From positions 62,001 through 126,000 of the forward strand of contig CADEGF010000010.1 of the NCBI GenBank assembly GCA_902826815.1: 64,000 bases of DNA. The letters are read 5' to 3'. A program made the position numbers and the translations under genes. Below, one piece after another: positions 1 to 8,545 of the stretch. The stretch comes from an uncultured Mycobacteriaceae bacterium (lineage in GTDB: Bacteria; Actinomycetota; Actinomycetes; Mycobacteriales; Mycobacteriaceae). Below the pieces are notes generated by a model. The model saw nothing but the letters and a program-made list of their open reading frames with translations. It was not told the origin of the DNA and did not search any database. The number at the start of each line of letters is the position of its first letter. Positions within the stretch are counted from its first letter, which is position 1.

Positions 1-1170
1 TCTGCTCGCTACGCCGAACGGCCGGCTGACAGCGTCATCCGCGGGCGTCGATTCATCGACCAGGAGCAGGTAGCGGTGGCGGCGGGCAGCACGTGCGCCG
101 CTGTCAGTGACCTGCCACGCGGCGAAGCCGTCTCGGCCCTTCGCTCTGGGGTGAGCACGCTGTTGCTCAAGCTTCTGGATGACGGCGAGATAGACGGTGT
201 GGTGTGCATGGGCGGGGCCGGCACTCACATCGCAGGTCCCGGTCTGCAGGAGCTCCCGCTCGGATTCCCCAAGCTGATCGTTTCACCGCTCGCTTCCGGC
301 AGCCGCACATTCGGCACCTACGTGGGCCTGCGCGACGTCGCGGTGATGCACTCGGTCGCCGACATCATCGGCGTGAACACCGTCACCTCTCCGATCTACC
401 GCTCGGCCGCCGGATACATTTTCGGTGCCGCTCTGGCGTACGCCAACCCGGCGAATTCTGCTCAAACCGCCGCTGCCGAACGCGTTGTCTCAGTCGCAGT
501 CTCAATGAACGGGAATACAACGCCTGCGCTCATGCGCGCGCGTATCGCTCTCGAACGGCGCGGTATACAGTTCGTCGCATTCCACGCCAACGGCTCCGGT
601 GGTCGCGCTTTGGAGGACACGGTGCGATCGGGCCGGGTGAGCGCAGTTCTCGACTACACAACCACCGAACTCGGCGGCCACCTTGTTGGCGGACTGATGG
701 ATCCGGGCCCAGACCGCATGGAGTCCGCGGGTCGCGCCGGGCTCCCTCAGGTCCTTGTGCCGGGGTGCATCGACTTCATCACCAGCGGCCCCACGCAAGA
801 AGCGAAAGCAGCCTTCCCCGACCGCAACTATTTCGGGCATAACCCCGAACTGACGCTGGTCCGTTTGACCGCCGACGAGATGGCACAGCTCGGAAAGGTA
901 TTCGCGCAGAAGGCCAATCTGGCCATGGGGCCAACCAAAATCATCGTGCCGATGGGCGGTTTCTCCGTCCCGGACACTCCCGGGCAACCGTTCTGGGACC
1001 CTGCGGCCGACCAAGCCTTCGTCAACGCCCTACGCGACGAACTCACCGATCGCGTCGAACTGGCCGTTCTCGATCACCACATCAATGATCACGCATTCAT
1101 CGACTACGTCCTCGACGAACTCATCGCCCTGCTGGATTCCCAGCAGGCACAACCACCCGCGTTTGCCTGA
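1..1170 (+). CDS. Tm-1-like ATP-binding (UPF0261) protein, 5' end outside window
   Basis: The reading frame is open from the first base of the window, so the gene starts upstream. The GTG at 76 lies inside a conserved part of the family and is probably an internal valine. The visible 389 residues fit the UPF0261/Tm-1-like family, which is usually about 400 residues: a Rossmann-like N-terminal half with a GGAGTH glycine loop, and a C-terminal half with the family's PTQEAKAAFPDRNYFGHNP stretch. The family is named after the tomato Tm-1 resistance protein. Its bacterial members bind ATP but have no established reaction. It is followed after 33 bp by a class I aldolase, and this pairing suggests a metabolic role in the island. 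The family call is firm; the function is unknown. Confidence 0.85.
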   Translation, partial: SARYAERPADSVIRGRRFIDQEQVAVAAGSTCAAVSDLPRGEAVSALRSGVSTLLLKLLDDGEIDGVVCMGGAGTHIAGPGLQELPLGFPKLIVSPLASGSRTFGTYVGLRDVAVMHSVADIIGVNTVTSPIYRSAAGYIFGAALAYANPANSAQTAAAERVVSVAVSMNGNTTPALMRARIALERRGIQFVAFHANGSGGRALEDTVRSGRVSAVLDYTTTELGGHLVGGLMDPGPDRMESAGRAGLPQVLVPGCIDFITSGPTQEAKAAFPDRNYFGHNPELTLVRLTADEMAQLGKVFAQKANLAMGPTKIIVPMGGFSVPDTPGQPFWDPAADQAFVNALRDELTDRVELAVLDHHINDHAFIDYVLDELIALLDSQQAQPPAFA

Positions 1171-1203
1171 CGGCGCCCGCCCCACCCCCACTGAGAGGTA
1201 TCA

Positions 1204-2061
1204 ATGTCCATCGGAAAAGACCTTCGGATGCGTCGGATCATCGACCCGGTCACCAACACGTCGGTGATGTTCGCGTTCTCCCACGGCACCAGTGTTCCCG
1301 AGGTGATGCAGGGTATCGAGGATCCGGCAACCAGCTTTCGAAAGGTCCGTGCCGGGGGTGCGAACTGCGCGTTCCTAACACCCGGTCTGCTGCAGACGCT
1401 TTCACCGATCATCGCCCAGTCTCCCGAGGTAGCGATCGTCGCCAAGATCACCGCGACCGCGACCCGGGGCGAGAAGGCACACCAGGAACGCCTCATCGCG
1501 TCCGTCGAGCACTGCGCCACACTCGGCGTCGACGGCGTCGTCGCCCTGTTGCCTTTCGCCCCGGAGAACGAGGCCGACATCATCACGCTGACCTCGACGA
1601 TCGGCGAGAAGTGCCGCGAGTTCGGCATGCCGTTTCTCGCCGAAGCCGAGTTCCCCAACGCGTACTTCGGTGACGGCAAGGACTACCAGAGCACCTGGGG
1701 CCTTTCCTACCTGAAGCGCAGCGCTCGGCTGTGTGTGGAGCTCGGCGCCGATGTCATCAAGTCGAACTGGCTCGGCACCCCCGAGGAGTTCGCGCCGATC
1801 GTCGACTGCGTATCCGGCACGCCGGTGATCGTCGCAGGCGGGTCCCGTGAGTCGGACCTCGCACTTCTGCGCAAGGTCAAAGCGGCCCGCGAAGTTGGTG
1901 CCGTCGGAACATCGGTGGGCCGCAACATCTTCCAGCATGCAAATCCGACCGCTATCACCGCTGCGCTGTGCGCGGTTCTGCGTGGCGAGCAATCCCCCGA
2001 AGAAGCCGTGGAGTCCAATCCCGAGTTGTCAGCCGACCGCGTGCTGACTGGCGCGCACTGA
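1204..2061 (+). CDS. DhnA/LsrF-type class I aldolase (DeoC/FbaB fold)
   Basis: A 285-residue TIM-barrel protein. The GADVIKSNW segment carries Lys186, the position of the Schiff-base lysine in DhnA, LsrF and class I fructose-bisphosphate aldolases. The C-terminal GRNIFQHANP phosphate-loop-like motif is also typical, as is the AFSHG strand near residues 24-28. Such enzymes cleave or condense phosphorylated keto-sugars. Here it would most simply make the final C-C cleavage of the pathway encoded by its neighbours. It sits 33 bp after the Tm-1-like gene and 13 bp before the IolM-like dehydrogenase, so it is probably in one operon with them. The substrate cannot be read from sequence. Confidence 0.8.
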   Translation: MSIGKDLRMRRIIDPVTNTSVMFAFSHGTSVPEVMQGIEDPATSFRKVRAGGANCAFLTPGLLQTLSPIIAQSPEVAIVAKITATATRGEKAHQERLIASVEHCATLGVDGVVALLPFAPENEADIITLTSTIGEKCREFGMPFLAEAEFPNAYFGDGKDYQSTWGLSYLKRSARLCVELGADVIKSNWLGTPEEFAPIVDCVSGTPVIVAGGSRESDLALLRKVKAAREVGAVGTSVGRNIFQHANPTAITAALCAVLRGEQSPEEAVESNPELSADRVLTGAH

Positions 2062-2074
2062 AAAGGAGAGCACG

Positions 2075-3238
2075 ATGAAGGCAGTGGTTCTGGAGGCCGA
2101 ATGGGCCCCGCGTCCCGGTGCACGAATCTCGGAGGCCGACGCGGCTCGTAAGTGGGCCGCGATCGCCAACGAGGCGTACCGCAACCCCAGTGTCGACGTG
2201 CGCACCGTCGACGATCCCGGTGAGCCCGGTCCCACCGAGTTGGTACTCGAGGTGGGGGCCTGCGGCCTGTGCGGCTCCGACGTGCACATGTTCGAGACTG
2301 ATGACGAGGGTTATCTACTGTTGCCCTACCACCTCAAGACACCGGTGATCACCGGCCACGAGTTCGCTGGCCGAATCGTCGCCAAGGGCAAGGACGTCCA
2401 TCAGTTCGGCGTGGGCGGCCTGGTCGCGGTCGAGGAGATCCAGTGGTGTGGCAAGTGCCGCGAATGTCGCGGTGGCTACTGGAACCAGTGCGGGTACATC
2501 GAAGACCTCGGGTTCACCCTCGACGGCGGCTTTGCACAGTACGTCAAAGTGGATTCGCGATTCGCCTGGTCGCTGGACGGCGTGCTGGCACGTTACGGCG
2601 ACGAGGAGACCGCGTTGGAGGTGGGCGCCCTCACTGAGCCAACCAGCGTCGCCTATGAAGGGATGTTCACCCGGGCGGGGGGCTTCAAGCCAGGCGGATC
2701 GGTGGTCGTATTCGGCGGCGGCCCAATTGGGTTGGCGTCGGTCGCCTTGGCCGCCGCCGCAGGCGCTGCGCAGGTGTTCGCGATCGACCCGCTCCCCGGT
2801 CGCCGCGATCTGACAGCCAAACTTGGTGCCACCACGGTCATCGACCCGACAACCGAGGATTCCGGCGATGTCGTTGCGGCGGCCACCAAGGGTGAAGGCG
2901 CAGCGATGGTCGTCGAGGCGAGCGGCAACTTCCCGGCCGTGATGGGTTCGGTCGAGGACACTCTCGGAGTCGGCGGCAAGGTCGTGATAGCCGGGATGGA
3001 TGCGCGCACCGCAAATCTGAACCTCATTCAGTACCAACTAAAGGCCGGATCGGTGTACGGCACCGTCGGACACTCCGGGTCGTGGGACTTCCCCAATGTC
3101 ATCAACCTGATGGCGTCGGGTCGGATCAGCATGGAACATGCCATCACCAGGCGCTTCCCGCTGGCGGGACTCGTTGAGGCGATCGACGAAACCAAGGCAC
3201 GCGGCAACGGAAAGATCCTCGTCAAGCCGCAACTCTAG
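2075..3238 (+). CDS. Zinc-dependent dehydrogenase, scyllo-inosose 3-dehydrogenase (IolM)-like
   Basis: A medium-chain dehydrogenase of 387 residues. Catalytic zinc ligands are Cys66 (GLCGSD) and His95-Glu96 (GHEF). The structural zinc site is Cys125, 128, 131 and 139. The NAD-binding loop FGGGPIG lies near residue 212. The N-terminus is longer than in ordinary alcohol dehydrogenases, with an extra segment around residues 15-45 and the pattern ETDDEGY after the zinc loop. From memory this matches IolM of Thermotoga maritima, which oxidises scyllo-inosose to a diketo-inositol. The next gene is a creatininase-fold hydrolase, the fold of IolN, which opens that diketone. I infer a similar substrate here, but a related sugar or polyol is possible. 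The GAAAAGGAGAG ribosome site 12 bp upstream supports the start. Confidence 0.75.
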   Translation: MKAVVLEAEWAPRPGARISEADAARKWAAIANEAYRNPSVDVRTVDDPGEPGPTELVLEVGACGLCGSDVHMFETDDEGYLLLPYHLKTPVITGHEFAGRIVAKGKDVHQFGVGGLVAVEEIQWCGKCRECRGGYWNQCGYIEDLGFTLDGGFAQYVKVDSRFAWSLDGVLARYGDEETALEVGALTEPTSVAYEGMFTRAGGFKPGGSVVVFGGGPIGLASVALAAAAGAAQVFAIDPLPGRRDLTAKLGATTVIDPTTEDSGDVVAAATKGEGAAMVVEASGNFPAVMGSVEDTLGVGGKVVIAGMDARTANLNLIQYQLKAGSVYGTVGHSGSWDFPNVINLMASGRISMEHAITRRFPLAGLVEAIDETKARGNGKILVKPQL

Positions 3239-3245
3239 GCAGGGC

Positions 3246-3270
3246 GCCGGCCCGGGATGTCCGGGCCGGC
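3246..3270 (+). terminator. GC-rich hairpin after the IolM-like gene
   Basis: A perfect 10-bp stem (GCCGGCCCGG / CCGGGCCGGC) with a 5-nt loop lies 8 bp after the stop codon. No T-tract follows, so it may attenuate transcription or stabilise the upstream mRNA rather than fully terminate it. Confidence 0.5.
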
Positions 3271-3348
3271 AGCCCGCCCCAAACAGTCTTCACAACAACG
3301 AGATTCAGGTCCGAGACGTTCGGGCCTCCGCGCTGAAAGGCAACAAAG

Positions 3349-4206
3349 ATGTCCGAACTGCACTCCCGGCTTCTCACCGATCTGGCCCCTCCCGACATTC
3401 AGGACTATCTCAAGACCGACGACACCATCTTGATGCCGATGGGTGCCGTCGAAATGCACGGCTACCACCTGCCGATCGGCACCGACATCTACAACGCCAT
3501 GGAAGTCTCCAAGCGGGCCGCCGAGAAGGCCGACGTCCTATACGGGCCGCCGATCTGGACCGGCTACAGCCCGCACCACCTGCGCGAGCCCGAAACTGGA
3601 CAGGGAACACTGACCTTCCGCGGCGAGACTCTTCGGGCAGTCCTTCACGACACCGCCCGCTCCCTGATTCACCACGGCTTCAACAGAATCATCTTCGTGA
3701 ACGGGCACACGTCCAACACCAAGGCCACCGACGAGGTCTTCCGACAGCTGCGCTACGAGACCGGGGCACTGCTCGGCATGTTCAAACCCTACGGCGAGCG
3801 TTACCTCGGCATCATCGAGGACCTGATGGAGAACTCTCCGGAAGAGACCGCCGGCTGGCACGCTAGCGAGCAGGAGACGTCCATCATGATGGCCTACAAA
3901 GCCGACAACGTGAAGATGGACCGTGCGCTCGATACGCGCGCCCAGGCGCCCGATTGGCTGCCGTCGTCGTTCAAGAAGGTCGACGCCAGCCCCGACGTTG
4001 AATTCCAAGGTTTCGAATACTTCTACTTCCCGATGGAGCACCAGGAGATGGCGCCGCACGGCGTGATCGGAAATCCGCTGCGCGCGACCGCCGAGAAGGG
4101 CGAGCAGATCTTCGAGCGCTTCTCCGACCATCTTGCGGCAGCAGTGGAGGAACTCAAGAAGGTCAAGGTCGATATCAAGAGCCGTGCATACATCCAGAAG
4201 GCCTAG
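3349..4206 (+). CDS. Creatininase-family hydrolase, possible ring-opening (IolN-like) enzyme
   Basis: A 285-residue creatininase-fold metallohydrolase. Metal ligands of the family are visible: Glu35-x-His37-x-x-His40 in the EMHGYHLPIGTD block with Asp46, NGH at 118-120, and His171 to Glu176 in WHASEQETS. The family includes creatininase, formamide hydrolases of cofactor synthesis (MftE, ArfB) and IolN, which hydrolyses 3-dehydro-scyllo-inosose. Because it follows an IolM-like dehydrogenase, a C-C or lactone-type ring opening of a diketo-cyclitol is the best reading. MftE is less likely because no other mycofactocin maturation gene is nearby. A 110-bp gap with a hairpin separates it from the previous gene. 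Family certain, substrate inferred. Confidence 0.75.
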   Translation: MSELHSRLLTDLAPPDIQDYLKTDDTILMPMGAVEMHGYHLPIGTDIYNAMEVSKRAAEKADVLYGPPIWTGYSPHHLREPETGQGTLTFRGETLRAVLHDTARSLIHHGFNRIIFVNGHTSNTKATDEVFRQLRYETGALLGMFKPYGERYLGIIEDLMENSPEETAGWHASEQETSIMMAYKADNVKMDRALDTRAQAPDWLPSSFKKVDASPDVEFQGFEYFYFPMEHQEMAPHGVIGNPLRATAEKGEQIFERFSDHLAAAVEELKKVKVDIKSRAYIQKA

Positions 4207-4242
4207 CCCTTAACGTCATTCGACGCACCGAGAGAAGCAGAC

Positions 4243-5361
4243 ATGACCACAAGCTGGAAACAGAAGTCCACACCGTCGAAAGCAGTCAACCACGTGGAGC
4301 GGGAACCGGTCGTCGAGTTGCGCGGTGCATCGAAGTTCTACGGCGACGTGTGCGTCGTCGACCAGATCAGCCTGGACATTCAGGAGGGCGAGTTCTTCGC
4401 ACTCCTTGGTCCGAGCGGCTGCGGCAAGACCACGACACTTCGCATGATCGCGGGCTTCGAAGAACCGACCGTGGGCCAAGTGCATATCGCAGGCAAGGAC
4501 GTCACCGACGTCGCCCCTTACCGCCGCCCGGTCAACACCGTGTTCCAGAATTACGCATTGTTCCCTCACATGAAGATCGCTGACAACGTCGCGTATCCGC
4601 TGAAGATGCAGAAGGTTGCCAAGAGCGAGATCAAGACGAAAGTGGCTGAGGCCCTCGACCGCGTCGATATGGGGGGCGCCGCAACCCGTCTGCCGCACCA
4701 GCTTTCAGGCGGGCAGCGTCAGCGCATCGCTCTGGCCCGCGCACTTGTCGCTCAGCCCAGAGTGCTGCTGCTGGACGAGCCGCTCGGTGCCCTCGACTTG
4801 AAGCTACGCGAGCAAATGCTCACTGTATTGAAGAACCTGCAACGTGACGTCGGTATCACGTTTATCTATGTCACTCACGACCAGGGCGAGGCACTGGCAA
4901 TGAGCGATCGCATCGCGGTGATGAACAGAGGTGTCGTCGAGCAGATCGGCTCCCCCACCGAGATTTACAACCGGCCGCAGACACCTTTCGTTGCAGGGTT
5001 CATCGGTAAGACGAATCTTCTTCAAGCGCGCCGCACGGGCGATAGCGAGGTGGGCATCGGCGATCTGACGACGCGCACGAGCTGCGCAGTCGCCCAAGAA
5101 GACCCGACCGTGAGCCTGCGCTACGAATGCGTGATGATGGGTGACTCCGCCGCCGGTCAACCGAACAGGTACTCGGGCATCGTCGAGGATGTCACGTTCT
5201 TCGGCCACGAGAAGGAAGTGTCGGTGAACGTTGCCGGGCAGAAGATTGTCTCCCGTATCTCTGGAATCGGCCCTGACGATAACGGGCCGCGCATCGGTGA
5301 TTCCATTCCGGTCGGCTGGTCCTTAACGGCGCCGGTCGTGCTCGAGCGGGGCACACAATGA
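4243..5361 (+). CDS. ABC transporter ATP-binding protein, polyamine/opine type (PotA-like)
   Basis: ATPase subunit of 372 residues that powers the importer encoded by the next three genes. Walker A GPSGCGKTT is at residues 56-64, the Q-loop at FQNYALFPH, the signature LSGGQRQRIALARAL near 154-168, Walker B LLLDEP at 175-180, and the switch His in THDQGEA. The C-terminal 130 residues are the TOBE regulatory domain of the PotA/FbpC branch. The stop codon overlaps the start of the first permease by 4 bp, so the two are translationally coupled. It stands 36 bp after the creatininase-like gene, which places uptake and catabolism in one transcription unit. Confidence 0.92.
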   Translation: MTTSWKQKSTPSKAVNHVEREPVVELRGASKFYGDVCVVDQISLDIQEGEFFALLGPSGCGKTTTLRMIAGFEEPTVGQVHIAGKDVTDVAPYRRPVNTVFQNYALFPHMKIADNVAYPLKMQKVAKSEIKTKVAEALDRVDMGGAATRLPHQLSGGQRQRIALARALVAQPRVLLLDEPLGALDLKLREQMLTVLKNLQRDVGITFIYVTHDQGEALAMSDRIAVMNRGVVEQIGSPTEIYNRPQTPFVAGFIGKTNLLQARRTGDSEVGIGDLTTRTSCAVAQEDPTVSLRYECVMMGDSAAGQPNRYSGIVEDVTFFGHEKEVSVNVAGQKIVSRISGIGPDDNGPRIGDSIPVGWSLTAPVVLERGTQ

Positions 5362-6266
5362 CCGCGATCGCCGAAGAGGTCACGACATCCACGCAGAAAT
5401 CCAGCCCCCCCGCGCCTCGCAAGCGACGCCGCGTGATCGATGAGATCAAGGCGTACGTTCAAGCGTCGCCTGCCTTCATATGGGCGCTGGCTCTCATCGT
5501 GCTGCCCAACATCGTATTGTTCTTGAACAGCCTGTGGAAGAACGACTTCGGTACCGTAACGAAGACGCCGACATTGGAGAACTACCAGGCGCTCGTCGAG
5601 TCCGAAGTCAACCGAACGCTGTTCTGGCGCACGTTGGTGACCGCGGTCAGCTCATCGCTGATCGCGACCGTGATTGCCTATGTCGCGGCGGTCATCGTCG
5701 TCCGCTACTTCGGCAAGTTCAAACTCATCGTCGCGATTCTGGTTCTTGTGCCGCTGCTCATCAGCTACCTCATGCGCATCTTCGCTTGGAAGATCATCCT
5801 CGGCGAACACGGCATTCTCGTCGGTGCATTCGGCGATGTCGTGCCGAAGAACATTCTGTACTCCCAGCTTTCAGTGATTCTGACGCTCACCTACGTCGCT
5901 ATCCCATACGTATTTCTCAGCGTTTTCGTTTCGCTGGAGCGCATCCCGCCGCACATTACCGAGGCTGCAGGTGACTGCGGGGCATCGGCCTGGACGACCT
6001 TCTGGACGGTCCTGTGGCCGCTCTCCCGCGGTGGCGCTGCCGTCGGATTCGCGATCGGATTTGTCTTGACGTTCGGCGATTACGTCACTCCCGCAATGGT
6101 GGGTGGACTGTCAGGAACGATGCTCGGCTCAATCGTGCTCCAGCAGTTCGGTATCGCGAACAACTGGCCGTTGGGCTCAGCGATCGGCGTCGTGGTGATC
6201 CTCTCCGGCCTGCTGGTCCTTGCCGTGATGTCTCTGTTTACCCGCACGGAGGCCCGCTATGACTAG
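5358..6266 (+). CDS. ABC transporter permease, PotB-like
   Basis: Inner-membrane subunit of 302 residues with about six hydrophobic helices, the first near residues 35-55. The EAA loop that docks on the ATPase is visible as EAAGDCGASAWTTFWTVLWPLS. A basic, Ser/Thr-rich cytoplasmic N-terminus precedes the first helix. It overlaps the ATPase gene by 4 bp and the second permease by 8 bp. By family it pairs with the PotC-type permease to form the channel of a polyamine/putrescine/thiamine/opine-type importer. Confidence 0.9.
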   Translation: MTAIAEEVTTSTQKSSPPAPRKRRRVIDEIKAYVQASPAFIWALALIVLPNIVLFLNSLWKNDFGTVTKTPTLENYQALVESEVNRTLFWRTLVTAVSSSLIATVIAYVAAVIVVRYFGKFKLIVAILVLVPLLISYLMRIFAWKIILGEHGILVGAFGDVVPKNILYSQLSVILTLTYVAIPYVFLSVFVSLERIPPHITEAAGDCGASAWTTFWTVLWPLSRGGAAVGFAIGFVLTFGDYVTPAMVGGLSGTMLGSIVLQQFGIANNWPLGSAIGVVVILSGLLVLAVMSLFTRTEARYD

Positions 6267-7155
6267 TGCTCCCACGATCACCGATCCGGTGGCACCCGAC
6301 ACCGGCGCCTCACGCTCAGGACCGCCTCGACGCAGGCGAAAGGTCAAGCCCGGCCTCGTCATCGGCTTGGTGTTTCTGACAGCGGTGTTCGGCTTCCTCT
6401 ACGCCCCGCTGATCACGACCGCGCTGTTCTCGTTCAACTCCAGCAACGTGCAGACGTGGCCGATGCAAGGTGTCACGACGCAGTGGTACCACGACCTGTT
6501 CGCCGACGATGCCATGATCACCGCGCTCTTCTACAGCCTGCGCGTCGCGGTGGTCGCCGTCGCCGTCAGCGCCGTAGCCGGCCTGACGTTCTCGCTGATC
6601 GCACAACGCGTGCAGTTCAGCGGTAAGCGAGCTCTGGACGCGGTGCTGGCGATCCCGTTGGTGGCACCGGGAATGGTGCTGGGCATCTCGCTGCTGGTGG
6701 TCTTCAATATCGCGAAAGTGCAGACGGGCTTTCTGACTCTGGTGGTAGGCCACGCCGCATTCATCACTCCTCTGGTGATGTTCGTTCTGCAGCAGCGCCT
6801 CAAGACCATGGACCCGTCGATCGAGCACGCATCGATGGACCTCGGTGCCGGCCGGATCAAAACCTTCTGGCATGTCACCCTGCCCGGCGTTCGAGTTTCA
6901 CTGCTCGCTGCTTGCCTGCTCGGGTTCACACTGTCAATGGACGAGATCGCAGTGTCGTTCTTCCTGGCGGGAACACAGCCGACTCTGCCTGTCTACGTGT
7001 GGGGTTTGCTCCGATTCGGGTTCACTCCCGAGGTCAATGCCGTTTTCACCCTCATTGGCGCCTTCAGCCTTCTACTGATCGGAGGCGCGCTCATCATGCT
7101 TCTCGCCACTGCACGTCGGCGCGAGAAACAACTCGTCGACCTCGGGACTTCCTGA
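6259..7155 (+). CDS. ABC transporter permease, PotC-like
   Basis: Second permease subunit, 298 residues, with six predicted membrane helices starting near residue 35 and an EAA loop reading EHASMDLGAGRIKTFWHVTLPG. The N-terminal 30 residues are a Pro/Arg-rich cytoplasmic tail. It overlaps the upstream permease by 8 bp, and its stop (TGA) overlaps an ATG, but the better start of the following gene is 45 bp further on. The four subunits form a complete importer. Confidence 0.9.
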   Translation: MTSAPTITDPVAPDTGASRSGPPRRRRKVKPGLVIGLVFLTAVFGFLYAPLITTALFSFNSSNVQTWPMQGVTTQWYHDLFADDAMITALFYSLRVAVVAVAVSAVAGLTFSLIAQRVQFSGKRALDAVLAIPLVAPGMVLGISLLVVFNIAKVQTGFLTLVVGHAAFITPLVMFVLQQRLKTMDPSIEHASMDLGAGRIKTFWHVTLPGVRVSLLAACLLGFTLSMDEIAVSFFLAGTQPTLPVYVWGLLRFGFTPEVNAVFTLIGAFSLLLIGGALIMLLATARRREKQLVDLGTS

Positions 7156-7199
7156 TGACCAACGAGTTTCACACCCCTTCAACCGCTCAGGAGACAGTC

Positions 7200-8375
7200 A
7201 TGCGCTTCAAACCGCTGGCGACCGCCAGTAAGCCATTACGAACTGTGGTTGCGCTGATAAGCACCGCGCTGATGTGCGTCGGAGTTGCCGCGTGCGGTGG
7301 CGGATCCGATAACGCCGACACCAACACTCTAAACGTGCTGACCTGGGAGACCTACCACGATCCTGCGTGGTTAGACGCCTTCAGCAAGGAGACCGGCATC
7401 AAGGTCAACGCGGTCAACGTCGGCTCAGCTGACGAGATGTTTGCGAAGATCAAGGCGAACCCGAACCAGTTCGATATCGCACTGGTCACCTCAGGCTGGT
7501 TTGACAACTACGCGAAAGCAGACCTGCTCGAGCCCATCGACGCGAGCAAGGTCACGAATCAACCGAACCCCGGATTCGACTGGAAATCTGTCGCGTCCTC
7601 AGATGGTAAGCAGTACGGCGTGCTGTACAACTGGGGCGACCAGCCGATGGCATGGCTTCCCGGCAGCGTCCCGAACACACCCGAATTAGCGAAATACCTT
7701 GACTCTCAAGGCCGTCCGAACGACTGGAACATTCTGTGGGATCCCGCCTTCACCGGCAAGGTGTCAATTTTCGACGACCCAACCTCGGTCCTGCCGATGA
7801 TTCCGCTCGCGCTGGGGATCAGCGATCCCTACAACCTAAACGCCGAGCAGTTCACGCAGGTTCAGAACAAGCTCAATGCGCTTCGACCGCAAATCAAGAG
7901 ACTGACAAGTGGTTTCAATGACCAGACAACACAGTTCGCCAACGGTGAGGCCACGATCGGCTACCTGAATAACATTGCGTCCGCGGCTGCGCTGAAGAAG
8001 GACGGCAAGACGCTCTTGGTGAACAACGAGGTCAAGCAGGGTGTGCCGGCGTGGAGCGACAACTACTCCATCACCAAAGCCGGTGCGAAGAAGTCCGACT
8101 CGGTGTACAAGTTCATGAACTACACGATGACGGTGCCGTGGCAGGCCCGGTTCATCGCGGCCAGTGGCAACTCGGGGACGCTGAGCCTTGCGCAGGCCAG
8201 GTCACCCGAGGCGGTTTCAGCGGGATTGAACCAGGAGGCACTCGACGCCACCTTGATCCCGGCGACGGCAGCAGGTGACGCGTTCTTCAAGGGGCTGAAA
8301 TTCTTCCAGCCCGTTGAGGATCTGAACAAGCGAGTCGAGATGTGGAACGAATTCAAGCTCGGAATCGCTAGCTGA
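7200..8375 (+). CDS. ABC transporter substrate-binding lipoprotein, PotD-like
   Basis: Periplasmic/cell-wall binding protein, 391 residues, that delivers substrate to the importer. The ATG at 7200 is chosen because CAGGAGA lies 6 bp upstream and it gives a proper signal: basic N-terminus, hydrophobic stretch, then lipobox VAAC with the lipidated Cys near residue 31. The mature protein begins like PotD-family proteins (NTLNVLTWETY) and has WFDNYAKADLLEPID and NWGDQPMAW blocks of the fold. A very similar second binding protein is at 11404-12567. The ligand is unknown. Family members bind polyamines, opines and aminophosphonates, so a cationic or amino-bearing compound is possible. Confidence 0.9.
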   Translation: MRFKPLATASKPLRTVVALISTALMCVGVAACGGGSDNADTNTLNVLTWETYHDPAWLDAFSKETGIKVNAVNVGSADEMFAKIKANPNQFDIALVTSGWFDNYAKADLLEPIDASKVTNQPNPGFDWKSVASSDGKQYGVLYNWGDQPMAWLPGSVPNTPELAKYLDSQGRPNDWNILWDPAFTGKVSIFDDPTSVLPMIPLALGISDPYNLNAEQFTQVQNKLNALRPQIKRLTSGFNDQTTQFANGEATIGYLNNIASAAALKKDGKTLLVNNEVKQGVPAWSDNYSITKAGAKKSDSVYKFMNYTMTVPWQARFIAASGNSGTLSLAQARSPEAVSAGLNQEALDATLIPATAAGDAFFKGLKFFQPVEDLNKRVEMWNEFKLGIAS

Positions 8376-8382
8376 GTGGATA

Positions 8383-8422
8383 TGCCCGGCGGACAGATTA
8401 AAGGTGGTTAGTTCGCCGGGCA
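8383..8422 (+). terminator. Hairpin after the ABC transporter operon
   Basis: A perfect 9-bp stem, TGCCCGGCG / CGCCGGGCA, encloses a 22-nt loop starting 8 bp after the binding-protein stop. It lacks a T-tract. It marks the end of the first operon, before the regulator gene. Confidence 0.45.
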
Positions 8423-8512
8423 ACCTCGCACTCAAATAGCCGCCCACAGGATAGAATCGACAAGCGAAGCGGACCAATGGACATTCGCGACACGCCGCGG
8501 TTGCGGCTGATT

Positions 8513-8522
8513 ATTCCGAACG
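8513..8522. promoter_or_regulatory. Half-site ATTCCGAACG upstream of the XRE-cupin gene
   Basis: These ten bases equal the right half of the perfect palindrome CGTTCGGAATTCCGAACG found at 12641-12658. The position is 24 bp before the chosen start codon. A single half-site may occur by chance, so this is a weak call. Confidence 0.3.
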
Positions 8523-8545
8523 CTGACCGATCTACGGAGGATGCG

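Noticed and set aside
3349-4206. Calling the creatininase-fold protein MftE (mycofactocin peptidase)
   Set aside because: Mycofactocin-dependent SDRs are nearby, but no mftA, B, C, D or F genes are present, and the partner gene is IolM-like.
4243-8375. Naming the importer a spermidine/putrescine transporter
   Set aside because: The family is right, but no polyamine catabolic gene is near and the pathway genes point to a polyol. The ligand is left open.
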